Notes: generated by a model not told the origin, from the sequence alone. A DNA stretch of 64,000 bases from Bombiscardovia nodaiensis (GCA_033127725.1 AP026798.1:1240001-1304000), one strand, 5' to 3'; shown: positions 8,035-16,952, counted from the first letter of the stretch. Made by a program: numbers and translations.

Positions 8035-9201
8035 ATGAGCAATAGTAAGCACATATACGAGTCATGGCGCGCGCGCTGCAGACAATCGCGCACTTGCATA
8101 CGCCCACAATCCTGTGGCGAGCGTATGCAACTTCTGCGCCGCGTGCGTAAGGGCACAGTGCAGCTGGTCCAGCCACAGTTGTATGCGCCTGCTGCTTACT
8201 GGCGCGAGCTCTCATACTCAGACAAGGCACTCCACATCATTCGAGCCACGGCCAAGCAGCATTCTGATTGGACTTTTTGCTACTTATCCGCTGCGCTCCT
8301 GTGGGGGCTAACCGATACGGTCTTTTTACGGGGGCAAATGCACGTCGCCGTAACGAATCATACCCACGTTCGCCGGCAGGGGTGCATCAAGTTCCACTAC
8401 ACGCGTCTCAACCGACCTGCATTTAGGAGAGGTGTCGCTGCTACTCCCCTGCTCCAAACTGTTTATGACTGCGCTCGGAGGCTTGACTACTGCAACGCTA
8501 TGGCCATCTGCGATGTCGCGATGCGCAAATTCGGCCTTACGCAACAGCAGCTAATTCGTTACGCCGAGCAGTTCCCTCACTCGTGGGGTCAGCGCAGGGC
8601 CTTCTACGTGTTTACTCACGCGCGCGGGCTGAGCGAAAGTGGCGGCGAATCCATAGCCTGTGCCCTGTTTGACGGGTGGGGCTACCAGCAGGCGCAACAG
8701 CAGATCTCTATAGCTAGCCCGCTGCGCAAGGGAAAGCAAATCCGCCTAGATTTTCTATGGATAACTTCCGACGGTAGACACATCGCCGGCGAACTTGACG
8801 GGAGAGTAAAATATGTCAATCCTACTATGACACAAGGTCGTGAACTCACCGACATCATTCTCAACGAAAAAGATAGAGAGACAGAGGTATCGCTCCTGGG
8901 GTTCACTCTAGTGCGATTCTCTTTCCAACAGTTACAACAGAAACGAGGCAGTATCGTGCGAGAAAAATTACATATGGCAGGAGTACCGCAAGTACCACAA
9001 GCCAGCGAAGGAGACAATCCCCAGGTGAGAGCGCTATTCGGCTCCTGCTGGCAAGAGACACACACCTGCTGGGCGGGTCTGAGAGCCAGCAGGCCACGAC
9101 TAGCACGAGCCGCACACTTGCATGATAGTCGGCGCCCGCCCTCAAGGCCTAGCTCGCACATACAGCGACGACCACCCCAAGCGATGGCAACTCGTCGCTG
9201 A
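8035..9201 (+). CDS. AbiEi-like N-terminal region with C-terminal Vsr/DUF559-type nuclease fold
   Basis: 388 residues. The N-terminal 200 residues resemble actinobacterial proteins related to type IV antitoxin AbiEi (FCYLSAALLWGL, then a DNA-binding-like region). Residues about 235-305 look like a PD-(D/E)XK very-short-patch-repair fold: KQIRLDFLWITSDGRHIAGE and LDGRVKY, then ILNEKDRETEVSLLGFTLVR. Candidate active-site residues are the D of RLDFLW and the E-x-D of GELDG. No partner toxin gene is adjacent, so a two-gene AbiE system is not supported. The last 60 residues are basic, Arg/Pro-rich and look unlike the rest, perhaps from a frameshift near the end. Start ATG 8035 is supported by the leaderless promoter. 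The role (defence or DNA repair) is inference. Confidence 0.65.
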   Translation: MSNSKHIYESWRARCRQSRTCIRPQSCGERMQLLRRVRKGTVQLVQPQLYAPAAYWRELSYSDKALHIIRATAKQHSDWTFCYLSAALLWGLTDTVFLRGQMHVAVTNHTHVRRQGCIKFHYTRLNRPAFRRGVAATPLLQTVYDCARRLDYCNAMAICDVAMRKFGLTQQQLIRYAEQFPHSWGQRRAFYVFTHARGLSESGGESIACALFDGWGYQQAQQQISIASPLRKGKQIRLDFLWITSDGRHIAGELDGRVKYVNPTMTQGRELTDIILNEKDRETEVSLLGFTLVRFSFQQLQQKRGSIVREKLHMAGVPQVPQASEGDNPQVRALFGSCWQETHTCWAGLRASRPRLARAAHLHDSRRPPSRPSSHIQRRPPQAMATRR

Positions 9202-9296
9202 TAGTACTTGTGCCATTAGCAGGTTGCCGGTTCGATATCGTCTTAATTCCGTCAGCCCTTGTGCGCTTCAACATGGAAAGTATTCGCCCTTCCCAT

Positions 9297-9361
9297 AAGG
9301 CAGAAGGGCACACGCAAAAGGCAGAAGGGCACACACACTGTTGTTTACGTCTCGTGTGCCC
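9297..9361. repeat. Short direct repeat and weak hairpin between convergent genes
   Basis: AAGGCAGAAGGGCACAC occurs at 9297-9313 and 9318-9334 (21-bp period). The second copy's GGGCACAC pairs with GTGTGCCC at 9354-9361. It lies just past the ilvE stop and could end both convergent transcripts. Confidence 0.45.
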
Positions 9362-9380
9362 AAAGCTGTGCTGTCCCTAC

Positions 9381-10508
9381 TCAGCAGACTCGCCACATCC
9401 AGTCATGCGTGTCTTCTACTTCCCCAAGTTGGATGCCTAAGAGCCTCTCGCGTAAGTGCATTGTCAATTGACCGGGTTGACCCTCGCCGAGGCTCACGTC
9501 GAATTCGTCAGAAACTAGTCGACTGATGGGTGTGATGATGGCAGCTGTACCGCAGGCAAACACTTCTGTCACTTCACCAGAGCGGATATCCTCAAGCAAA
9601 TCGCTCATCTTTATCATTGACTCAACGACTTCATGCCCTTCGTCGCCCGCCAGCTCAATGAGTGATCGCCGCGTCACACCTGGCAGTATTGATCCAGTCA
9701 AACTTGGCGTCTCCAAATGCCCATCCTTATGAACAATGAACATATTCATGCCACCAAGTTCCTCAAGATAGGTGCCTGTCGCAGCATCTACAAAACAAAC
9801 TTGCTCGCAGCCATGCTCCGACCCGCGCCCCTCGCCAACTAACGAAGCCGCATAATTGCCACCACACTTAGCGAAGCCTGTGCCGCCTGGCCCCGTCCTA
9901 AACCAACGATTCTCTACCCAGATACTCACCGGTTTTACCCCACCTGTAAAGTACGGGCCTGACGGCGAAGCTATCACGCAGTAGTCAACCTGATGCGGAG
10001 CTCTCACACCCAGGTAGGGCTCGGAAGCGAACATAAATGGCCGCAGATATAGCGTGTACTCCCGCCGCCTCGGCACCCACGTCACATCGCGTTGCACCAA
10101 TGCCGCGACCGATCCAAGGAAGTCGTCCGTACTCAAGGGCGGCAGTGAAAGCCGACGAGCCGAATTCTGAAAACGCTCAGCATTAGCGTCAGGCCGGAAC
10201 AGCCAAATCGACCCGTCGCTGTGATAATACGCTTTCAGCCCCTCAAACACTTCCTGCGCATAGTGTAAGACAGCTGCAGCTGGATCAAGCTGTAGAGGTC
10301 CATACGGCATTACCTTGCGCTGCGACCATCCTGTATCCTGCTCCCAAGTCATGCGGACCATGTTGTCAGAAAAAAGCTGCCCGAAAGCAGGCTTGTCAAT
10401 CAGAGCCTCTCGCTGTTCGTCAGAAGTAGGGTGAACATTGGCTTCTACCGGAAAAGTAGCTGCAAGGTTATTGAGCGAAGTTGGGTCATGATGTGTTTGA
10501 GCGGTCAT
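9381..10508 (-). CDS. ilvE: Branched-chain amino acid aminotransferase
   Basis: 375 residues, normal for the class with a long N-terminal region. It transfers amino groups between Glu and the keto acids of Leu, Ile and Val; PLP-dependent, cytosolic. Diagnostic stretches: AQEVFEGLKAYYHSDGSIWL, FRPDANAERFQNSARRLSLP, the PLP-lysine region GTGFAKCGGNYAASL, and the conserved EELGGMNMF and GSILPGVTRRSLIELA. The C-terminus (VFACGTAAIITPISRL) is complete. Monocistronic; start ATG 10508 has AGGAAG about 9 nt upstream. Confidence 0.95.
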   Translation of the reverse strand: MTAQTHHDPTSLNNLAATFPVEANVHPTSDEQREALIDKPAFGQLFSDNMVRMTWEQDTGWSQRKVMPYGPLQLDPAAAVLHYAQEVFEGLKAYYHSDGSIWLFRPDANAERFQNSARRLSLPPLSTDDFLGSVAALVQRDVTWVPRRREYTLYLRPFMFASEPYLGVRAPHQVDYCVIASPSGPYFTGGVKPVSIWVENRWFRTGPGGTGFAKCGGNYAASLVGEGRGSEHGCEQVCFVDAATGTYLEELGGMNMFIVHKDGHLETPSLTGSILPGVTRRSLIELAGDEGHEVVESMIKMSDLLEDIRSGEVTEVFACGTAAIITPISRLVSDEFDVSLGEGQPGQLTMHLRERLLGIQLGEVEDTHDWMWRVC

Positions 10509-10715
10509 ACGATACTTCTTCCTATCAATTTAGGAGACTGGCATAAACTTTTGGTCCTTCGCTTGTGGCGATTCGCCATATATCAAGCATAGTAAACACG
10601 AAAGCTGACGAATCAGTCCCATCTGTCCACATATCGGTCATATCTATCTCATATATCGAAACTCATACCCACCGCCTACCCACCCACCATCTCCTCTACC
10701 GGTCATCACTTGGCA

Positions 10716-10781
10716 ATTTTGGGCACTTCTGCACGGAAAATCGTCATTTATAGCCATTTTTCATGCGAAAGTGCCCAAAAT
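10716..10781. repeat. Palindromic intergenic element, copy 5
   Basis: Arms 10716-10734 and 10763-10781 (19 bp, 3 mismatches), 28-bp spacer. The left flank is C-rich; the right flank is strongly purine-rich for more than 100 bp. A G6 run starts 36 bp right of the element, near where copies 1 and 2 have G12 and G13. Confidence 0.9.
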
Positions 10782-10951
10782 GGTAAATGAAGCAGAAGCG
10801 TGGAAGGGACAGAGGCGGGGGGCGGTGAACCTGATGGAAGGGTATCGGGAGAGGAAGCGCAGATGGGTTAGTTCTGCAATGAAGAGGAGGGAAAGAGGGA
10901 TGAGGATGGTGAACGAAATAATAGCGGAGGCTGCTGTGCCCACAATGCATA

Positions 10952-11001
10952 ATGCCTGCTGAACTGACACGGTAAAACATATGTGTCAGTTCAACAGGCA
11001 T
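10952..11001 (-). terminator. Hairpin after ctc
   Basis: 19-bp arms 10952-10970 and 10983-11001 with one mismatch and a 12-nt loop, 54 bp past the ctc stop. Only a weak T-rich tail follows on the minus strand. Confidence 0.6.
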
Positions 11002-11055
11002 ACCAGAGCTTAGACGGCTACGTTGCGCTAAACCCCTAATAGGAGGATGGCTGGC

Positions 11056-11703
11056 TTACTCGGCCTTGTCACCATCGGCGGGAGCCTCTGCGGCAGCATC
11101 GGCAGCAGGCGCAGCTTCGCCTTCAGCAGCAACGGCGCTAACCGGTGTTTCAACAGACTCTTCCTTCGGCACTTCAACAGTGACCACAGAATCTTCGGGG
11201 TCATCGATAATCAGTTCAGCGCCCTCGGGCAGCTTCAGATCCTTGGCCAGAACCTTCTCGCCATCGGCCATACCCTCAACGCTGATGTCAATGCGCTCAG
11301 GCAGGTTGGTAACATCCGCACGCACCTGTAGGTTCTGAATGTCAATGAATGCCACGGCAGCACCCTTGGTCTCGCCACTAATGAAGACCGGTACATCAAC
11401 GACGACCTTTTCGCCAGCGCGCACCTCATAGAAGTCAATATGCTCAACCTGACGCTTAACAGGGTTACGCTGCACGTCCTTGACCACAGCCATCTTGCTC
11501 TCAGAACCGAACTTGAGCGTAAACAGGGCATTGGCGCGGCGCAGAGCCAAGGTCGTTTCCTTCATAGGCAGCTTAAGGAAAGCGGGTTCAGCGCCACCAG
11601 CGTAAATCGTTGCTGGAATTTGCTGAGCCACCCGCATACGGCGGGCCGCACCCTTACCAAATTCGTCACGAACCTGGCCCTCGAGAGTAATTGTGTTTGC
11701 CAT
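11056..11703 (-). CDS. rplY: 50S ribosomal protein L25/general stress protein Ctc
   Basis: 215 residues, the long Ctc form. Residues 1-95 are the L25 domain that binds 5S rRNA (EGQVRDEFGKGAARRMRV, then KMAVVKDVQRNPVKRQVEHI). The TL5-type C-terminal domain follows (PVFISGETKGAAV, SVEGMADGEKVLAKDLKLPE). After about residue 180 an Ala/Glu/Asp-rich acidic tail of roughly 35 residues closes the protein, as is common in actinobacteria. Monocistronic, with a hairpin downstream; start ATG 11703 with GAGGAGACATC before it. Confidence 0.95.
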   Translation of the reverse strand: MANTITLEGQVRDEFGKGAARRMRVAQQIPATIYAGGAEPAFLKLPMKETTLALRRANALFTLKFGSESKMAVVKDVQRNPVKRQVEHIDFYEVRAGEKVVVDVPVFISGETKGAAVAFIDIQNLQVRADVTNLPERIDISVEGMADGEKVLAKDLKLPEGAELIIDDPEDSVVTVEVPKEESVETPVSAVAAEGEAAPAADAAAEAPADGDKAE

Positions 11704-12125
11704 GATGTCTCCTCATTGCTAATCAATACGGTTTCACCTGGCGTACCAACGCACCGGATTTTACAACCTGCTGAATGAGGACATAAAAATCACACTGAGT
11801 CGATAACGGATAAGACAGTGAGCCTATCCCTCGCCAAAGTACATCTTGTACTATACCACCGGGGCCCTACCAGATGTTCAGTAGCCGCAAAAGCCATTGT
11901 CGTATAAGCAATCCTGCGACGAGCGCCGGCAGCGGATATGCCAACATTTTTGGTCACTCAGGCACAGTTCGAAAGTGCCCAAAATTTACGGAAGTAGACG
12001 CGAAGCAAGGTACTTGCATGGAACGACTTAACCTACCACTAGCGATATGGCCTGATTCTACCCGGTGCCTGCCCACCAGCGATATGACTGGCGCGAGCCA
12101 GTGCCTGCTCCTGAGAGCTCTTCGA
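11704..12125. other. Intergenic region with decayed palindrome copy 6
   Basis: Upstream of ctc and downstream of the Ser/Pro-tail membrane protein. Apart from the degenerate element at 11945-11986, nothing recognisable was seen. Confidence 0.55.
11945..11986. repeat. Palindromic intergenic element, copy 6 (degenerate)
   Basis: The right half GTTCGAAAGTGCCCAAAAT (11968-11985 region) matches the family closely. The left arm is reduced to CATTTTTGGTCACT (11945-11958) and the spacer to 15 bp. Looks like a decayed or partly deleted copy. Confidence 0.7.
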
Positions 12126-13241
12126 TCACCGGTTTTGAGTGGATGTATCTTGAGAACGCGAGGTCCCCTCTGTCTGTCCGGGCGAACTGCTCGGGCTGGG
12201 CGTAGCAGACGGGCTGGCGCTGCTACTTGGAGTTGAGGAAGGAGTTTGGCTGGGCTGGGCACTCGGCGTTGCCTGATCACTCGGCTTGCTGCTTGCACTT
12301 TCGCTTGGGCTCGACGAGGGCGTAGAGCTGGCAGTTGGTGACTGACTTGGCTGGGCAGAAGTCTCCTGAGGGGTCGGGCTTTGGCTGGGCGTGGCTGATT
12401 GACTGGGGACCGCTGAATTGTTGTCAGTTACCCGCGGATCCGGAGTTTGCACAGTTTGACTCGGCCGAACGATGTCGCGAACGACATGGTCGGTACCTTC
12501 GCCTTGCGTTACGATGCTAATAATCACAGCCGTGAGCACCACAGCCACTAGCGCGCTGACCACAGACACGACCAAAACCATCTGTTTTTTGCTCTGATCC
12601 TGCTTCGACCGCTTTATAGTCGACCGTCTCGCGCCGGTTGAATTGCCAGATCGAGCCTGCCCTGAGGCTGCCGAGGAGCTGTAGGAACGAGCCGAACGGA
12701 CACTCCGGTTACCTGTATCACTGCCTGCCTGCAACCCCGTGTCCTTGCCCGCCCGCACAGGAGGAAGGACACTCGTATGCTCCAAAGGCTGACTTGTCGA
12801 TTGCGACGCAGCCTGCCGTATCTGCGGCAGCAGCTGGGTATGCTCTAGCTGCCCCTCATGAGCTCCCTGTCCAGCGGAAGTGACAGCAGGCAGGTAGCTC
12901 GTCCGCTCTACTGCACTCTCGGAACTTACCGCGCTCTCGCTTCCGGCATCCCCATCGTCTGAGTCAGCATCAACACCAGTATCGTCATCAGCATCATCAT
13001 CTACCTCAATGGTGTGCTCCTGCCCGTCAGGTCCTATGACAGTCTCTTGGATTTTGTGCTTGGAAGCATCAAGTACGTTCTTGTAAATTTGCGAAGCTAC
13101 CGCTGACACAATGGAGGCAACAGCCACGCCGATCGCTGAGCCAGCAATACCGATTTTAGCTGAGAGAAAAAATGACGTGACCGCGGCGAGAGCACCAGCG
13201 AAAACTTGAGCCCATGACAGGCCTTTGAAGAATTTCTTCAC
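12126..13241 (-). CDS. Membrane protein with acidic linker and Ser/Thr/Pro-rich tail, unknown function
   Basis: 371 residues from GTG 13241 (AGGAG 9 nt upstream). Residues 9-60 form two hydrophobic helices rich in Gly/Ala (SWAQVFAGALAAVTSFFLSA and IAGSAIGVAVASIVSAVASQ). Then follow a short polar helix, an Asp-rich stretch (DDDADDDTGVDADSDDGD) and a Ser/Gln-rich linker. A third helix lies around residue 230 (VLVVSVVSALVAVVLTAVII). The last 110 residues are almost only S, P, T, Q and A, as in wall-spanning or glycosylated tails. Similar proteins occur across bifidobacteria, but I know no function. Alone on its strand. Confidence 0.7.
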   Translation of the reverse strand: MKKFFKGLSWAQVFAGALAAVTSFFLSAKIGIAGSAIGVAVASIVSAVASQIYKNVLDASKHKIQETVIGPDGQEHTIEVDDDADDDTGVDADSDDGDAGSESAVSSESAVERTSYLPAVTSAGQGAHEGQLEHTQLLPQIRQAASQSTSQPLEHTSVLPPVRAGKDTGLQAGSDTGNRSVRSARSYSSSAASGQARSGNSTGARRSTIKRSKQDQSKKQMVLVVSVVSALVAVVLTAVIISIVTQGEGTDHVVRDIVRPSQTVQTPDPRVTDNNSAVPSQSATPSQSPTPQETSAQPSQSPTASSTPSSSPSESASSKPSDQATPSAQPSQTPSSTPSSSASPSATPSPSSSPGQTEGTSRSQDTSTQNR

Positions 13242-13440
13242 GCCTAACTACTCCTCTCACCTCGTGCGTGCGTCACAAGTATCTACTCGGCACTACCAGC
13301 GCAGCCGAGTGTAACAGCCCCTATGCTCCAATGGAGGTCATCTCACTGGTTTGCACAAGACCTGAACCTGCGAACAGCCACTGCCAGCATAATCTACCTG
13401 CCTGAGGAAGAGCTGAACGCGCCCTGCCCCGAGCCACCCC

Positions 13441-14184
13441 TTACGGCAGCATAGACTCGTCTGGACGATTCCAATCCCCCACCTGAGCTGTGCTCGGTCC
13501 CCGATTAAAATCGGTGAGCTTCCACATCACACGGCCATCCACCACTGGCTGGGCCACTAACCGAACCCAGTGGGCATTGCGCAAGGAGCCAAAGTTGGCT
13601 GCCTGTACCGCCAGCCCCTTGAAGCCAAATAGTGCTTGAACGGTCTGGACAATCCAGGAACCATGGGAAAAGACGAAAAGATCCGTGTCCCTACCGGCTC
13701 GTGAGCTCCAGTCGGCCAAGAGCCCAAGCCCGCGCTGTCCAACAGCCTCTTTCGACTCAGCACCGTGCTTGAGTTCACCGCCGTCAGAAAGCATCCAAGA
13801 GCGATAGTCCTCAGGCCAGCGCTCCTTGACATCTGCAGCTCTCAAGCCCTCCCACTGCCCAAAACTGCGCTCACGGGCCCGCGGATCGGTTTCAACCGCG
13901 AGCCCCAATGGTCGAGCGAACACCTGTGCGGTTTTGTAAGCGCGGGACAGGTCAGAAGCGACGACAATCTGCTTGCGCTCAGGATGCCCGAGTATGTACT
14001 CCTGACTGAGCGCCTGCGCACTCTGCCGGGCTTGCCACAGTCCCGTAGCATTGAGCGGTATGTCAATCTGCCCCTGCATCTTACCTGCTGCATTATAGTC
14101 AGTTTGGCCGTGGCGTACCAGAATAATGGAACCGGCACCCTGAATGCTGGGAGCCTGCCCCTCCTGCATACTCGACCCCATCAA
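13441..14184 (-). CDS. Histidine phosphatase family protein (phosphoglycerate mutase-like)
   Basis: 247 residues. The phosphohistidine motif is LVRHGQTDYNAAGKMQGQID near residue 23. The other catalytic residues are visible in SDLSRAYKTAQVFARPLG, RERSFGQWEGL and the late His in VFSHGSWIV. The substrate is not clear from sequence; members range from glycolytic mutases to phosphatases. Its ATG overlaps the rsfS stop by 4 nt (ATGA), so the two are co-translated. A phosphatase after rsfS is a common actinobacterial arrangement. Confidence 0.8.
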   Translation of the reverse strand: MMGSSMQEGQAPSIQGAGSIILVRHGQTDYNAAGKMQGQIDIPLNATGLWQARQSAQALSQEYILGHPERKQIVVASDLSRAYKTAQVFARPLGLAVETDPRARERSFGQWEGLRAADVKERWPEDYRSWMLSDGGELKHGAESKEAVGQRGLGLLADWSSRAGRDTDLFVFSHGSWIVQTVQALFGFKGLAVQAANFGSLRNAHWVRLVAQPVVDGRVMWKLTDFNRGPSTAQVGDWNRPDESMLP

Positions 14185-14591
14185 GCGCTCTGGGAAGAGT
14201 TCGCCGCTGCGTCTGTGGTGAAGAGCGGATGATCAAGGCCCAAATCAACAGGCGGGCAATCCTTCCACAGGCGCTCCATATCGTAGAACTTTCGAGCGTC
14301 TTTGTGCATAATGTGGATAACGAAATCAGAGTAATCCAACAAAATCCACTTAGCCTCTTCCAAGCCTTCGCGCGAAGCAGGATTGAGCCCGAACTGAGTA
14401 TGGAGTGCACGCTCAATACTGTCTGCTATTGCCAGTACGTGCCGTTCATTGTCGCCGCTTGCAACAAGGAATGCATCGGTAATAGCTATGGGCTCGCTCA
14501 CGTCGAAGGCTACGATATCCAGCCCCTTGGCGTCATTGGCCGCTTTTGCAGCTACTTGTACTGCGTCTATTGAACTCTGTAGTGCTGGCAC
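14181..14591 (-). CDS. rsfS: Ribosome silencing factor RsfS
   Basis: 136 residues, start GTG 14591 with AGAAGG 7 nt upstream. The protein binds L14 on the 50S subunit and blocks joining to 30S when nutrients are short. Family signatures: KGLDIVAFDVSEPIAITDAF, LVASGDNERHVLAIADSIE, WILLDYSDFVIHIMHKDARK and FYDMERLWKDCPPVDL. Overlaps the phosphatase gene by 4 nt. glmU lies 83 bp upstream on the same strand, so the three may share a transcript. Confidence 0.9.
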   Translation of the reverse strand: MPALQSSIDAVQVAAKAANDAKGLDIVAFDVSEPIAITDAFLVASGDNERHVLAIADSIERALHTQFGLNPASREGLEEAKWILLDYSDFVIHIMHKDARKFYDMERLWKDCPPVDLGLDHPLFTTDAAANSSQSA

Positions 14592-14673
14592 TGGTTCACC
14601 TTCTCTTTCGAGCGAGACACCTCGTCCCGCTGGTTCTCACCTCGCTGGCGTTCAATAGCTCAAACGCACAGAT

Positions 14674-16089
14674 TTAACTTTCTGCATTACCATCTTTTCG
14701 AAGCCAAGCTGGCTTCCACTGCTCCACCACATGTTGCGTATTCTCAGAGTAGACCATAGCGTCGGCGGGTACTTCGTGACGAATCACCGAACCTGCGCCC
14801 GTGGTCACCCCATCCCCCACGCTCACTGGGGCTACAAAGAGATTTCCTGCCCCCACATGCACTCCGGCTCCTATCTGCGTGGCGTTCTTATGCACACCAT
14901 CGTAGTTGGCCGTAATAGTGCCGCCACCCACATTGCTGCCAGGCCCAATATGTGTGTCGCCGATGTAGCTCAAGTGAGGCACCTTGGTTCCCTGGTCAAT
15001 ATGCGCCTTCTTCATCTCCACAAAAGCGCCGGCCTTCGTACCTTCAGCGAGCTCGTTGCCTGGGCGTAAGTAAGTCCATGGGCCAATTGACGCCTCAGCA
15101 CCGATGGTGGTCTTCTCAACGCGGGAGCGCTCTACCTTCGCCCCCTGCCCCACCACGGCATCAATTAAGGTAGTGTAGGGGCCAATAACAGCCTCGCTGG
15201 CCACCGTCGTATGCCCTTGCAAGACTGAGCCTGGCAGGACCAGAGCATCTTGCTCCAGTTCCACGTCGTCCTCAATCCAGGTCGTCTCCGGGTCTAGGAT
15301 CGTAACGCCCTGTTTCATCCAGCTCTCGCAGATTCGCCGATTGTGCGCTTTGGACAGGTGGGAGAGTTGTAGTCGGTCGTTCACACCCTCAACGCTTAAA
15401 GGATCCGGAGCAGAGTAGGCTCCCACTCGTCCTAAGGAGCGGGCAGCCTCCAGCGCGTCGGTCAGGTAAAACTCCCCCTGCACGTTTTGATCGTTGAGTC
15501 CAGCAATAGCGCTCGTTAATACACCGACATTAAAAACGTAGACCGACGTGTTCACTTCCTGCACAGCCAGTTCGGTGCCTGTCGCATCTTTTTGCTCGAC
15601 AATGCGCAGCACTTGACCGTCTTGGTCACGAATAATGCGCCCATATCCGTCGGGGTTGCTCAAGCTCGTGGTCAGCACGGTGGCGCTGTCGGATTGACTC
15701 CTGTGGAAATCGAGAAGCCCTTGCAGGGTCGAAGCATCGAGAAGGGGCATGTCGGAGGCCGCAATCAAGACCGTGCTATCCGCGTCCAAACGAGATTGCA
15801 AGGCATTGAGCGCGCACTGCACAGCCCTGCCTGTTCCGGCAATATCATCCTGCTCAACGATTTGCACATCTGGATTGTAAGAGCGTGCCGCCTGGGCAAC
15901 ACGCTGCGCCTGATAGCGTACCACCAAGGAGAGAATCTGCGGTTGCAGGTGTCCAACCGAGCTCATGACCCGTTGCAGGAAAGTTTTCCCTGCTAATTCA
16001 TGCAGCACTTTCGGCTTTTTGGAACGCATTCGCGTGCCTTCACCAGCGGCCAAGATAATTGCCGCAGACAAGCTCTCCGATGTGATCAA
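14674..16089 (-). CDS. glmU: Bifunctional UDP-N-acetylglucosamine pyrophosphorylase/glucosamine-1-phosphate acetyltransferase
   Basis: 471 residues. It makes UDP-GlcNAc for peptidoglycan. The N-terminal uridyltransferase domain has LAAGEGTRMRSKKPKVLHEL near residue 14 and IAASDMPLLDASTLQGLLDF. The C-terminal left-handed beta-helix acetyltransferase domain shows hexapeptide repeats and the segments KVPHLSYIGDTHIGPGSN and GGGTITANYDGVHKNATQIG. Start is TTG 16089, overlapping the upstream HAD stop as TTGA, which implies translational coupling. Confidence 0.95.
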   Translation of the reverse strand: MITSESLSAAIILAAGEGTRMRSKKPKVLHELAGKTFLQRVMSSVGHLQPQILSLVVRYQAQRVAQAARSYNPDVQIVEQDDIAGTGRAVQCALNALQSRLDADSTVLIAASDMPLLDASTLQGLLDFHRSQSDSATVLTTSLSNPDGYGRIIRDQDGQVLRIVEQKDATGTELAVQEVNTSVYVFNVGVLTSAIAGLNDQNVQGEFYLTDALEAARSLGRVGAYSAPDPLSVEGVNDRLQLSHLSKAHNRRICESWMKQGVTILDPETTWIEDDVELEQDALVLPGSVLQGHTTVASEAVIGPYTTLIDAVVGQGAKVERSRVEKTTIGAEASIGPWTYLRPGNELAEGTKAGAFVEMKKAHIDQGTKVPHLSYIGDTHIGPGSNVGGGTITANYDGVHKNATQIGAGVHVGAGNLFVAPVSVGDGVTTGAGSVIRHEVPADAMVYSENTQHVVEQWKPAWLRKDGNAES

Positions 16090-16883
16090 ATTTCCACTTC
16101 CCCAGTCTGTGCGATAGGAATCAAATCCTGGATGGAGTCAACAACCTGATCCGGCCGGAAGGGGAAGGTTTCGACTTGCTTGCGATGGGTGATGCCGGTG
16201 AGTACCAGGAAGGTATTGAGACCAGCCTCCACACCTGCCACAACATCGGTATCCATGCGGTCGCCAATCATAGCGGTCGTCTCCGAGTGACCGCCAACCC
16301 GGTTCAGGGCCGTGCGGAACATAATAGGATTCGGCTTGCCTACGAAGTAGGGCTCCCGGTTGGTGGCCTTCGTCACCAGAGCCGCAACTGAACCAGCAGC
16401 TGGCAAAATGCCGGAGTCACTGGGGCCTGTGGCATCGGGGTTCGTGCAGATAAAGCGGGCACCCCCCAGAATCAGACGGATAGCCGTAGTAATCGACTCG
16501 AAGGAGTAGGTCCGCGTCTCCCCCAAAATCACATAGTCAGGGTCTGTGTCGGAGAGGATATAGCCCGCCTCATGCAAGGCTGTCGTCAGTCCCGCCTCAC
16601 CGATGACATAAGCTGAACCACGAGGAATGGTGCGGGCGCAAAAGTCCGCTGTCGCCAGGGCCGAAGTCCAAATGTTTTCCTCTGGCACATCAATGCCCGA
16701 ACGCCCAAGCCGGGCGGAGAGATCACGGGGGGTGTAAATGGGATTGTTGGTCAGTACCAGAAAACGCCTATTATTCTGCTTTAAGGTTTCAATAAATTCC
16801 GCTGCACCCGGCAGCGCGGTGTTCTCATGCACGAGAACACCGTCCATATCTGTAAGCCAGGTCTCAATCGTCTTGACTGCCAA
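16086..16883 (-). CDS. HAD-IIA family hydrolase (NagD-like phosphatase)
   Basis: 265 residues from TTG 16883 (AAAGGA about 6 nt upstream). Motif I is DMDGVLVHENTALPGAAEFI near residue 13; motif II is VLTNNPIYTPRD; the late motifs are GKPNPIMFRTAL and MIGDRMDTDVVAGVEAGLNT. It lacks nothing of the HAD-IIA core. Family members dephosphorylate nucleotides or sugar phosphates; the exact substrate is unknown. First gene of an apparent operon with glmU (4-nt overlap) and perhaps rsfS. tRNA-Gln lies just upstream. Confidence 0.85.
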   Translation of the reverse strand: MAVKTIETWLTDMDGVLVHENTALPGAAEFIETLKQNNRRFLVLTNNPIYTPRDLSARLGRSGIDVPEENIWTSALATADFCARTIPRGSAYVIGEAGLTTALHEAGYILSDTDPDYVILGETRTYSFESITTAIRLILGGARFICTNPDATGPSDSGILPAAGSVAALVTKATNREPYFVGKPNPIMFRTALNRVGGHSETTAMIGDRMDTDVVAGVEAGLNTFLVLTGITHRKQVETFPFRPDQVVDSIQDLIPIAQTGEVEI

Positions 16884-16952
16884 ACTGCTTCCTTTCGGTT
16901 GGCCGCCGACCTGTTCTTAGGGCTTGCCCCGAAGGGATCGGCAAGCTGCAAG

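Larger units (their letters stand above)
10509..11055. other. Intergenic region with palindrome copy 5 and the ctc hairpin
   Basis: Between the ilvE start and the ctc stop. Palindrome copy 5 is at 10716-10781, with a G6 run at 10817-10822 in its purine-rich right flank. A 19-bp hairpin lies at 10952-11001. No gene is supported. Confidence 0.65.

Noticed and set aside
8035..9201. Complete AbiE type IV toxin-antitoxin system
   Set aside because: Only the AbiEi-like region is present; no nucleotidyltransferase toxin gene flanks it.
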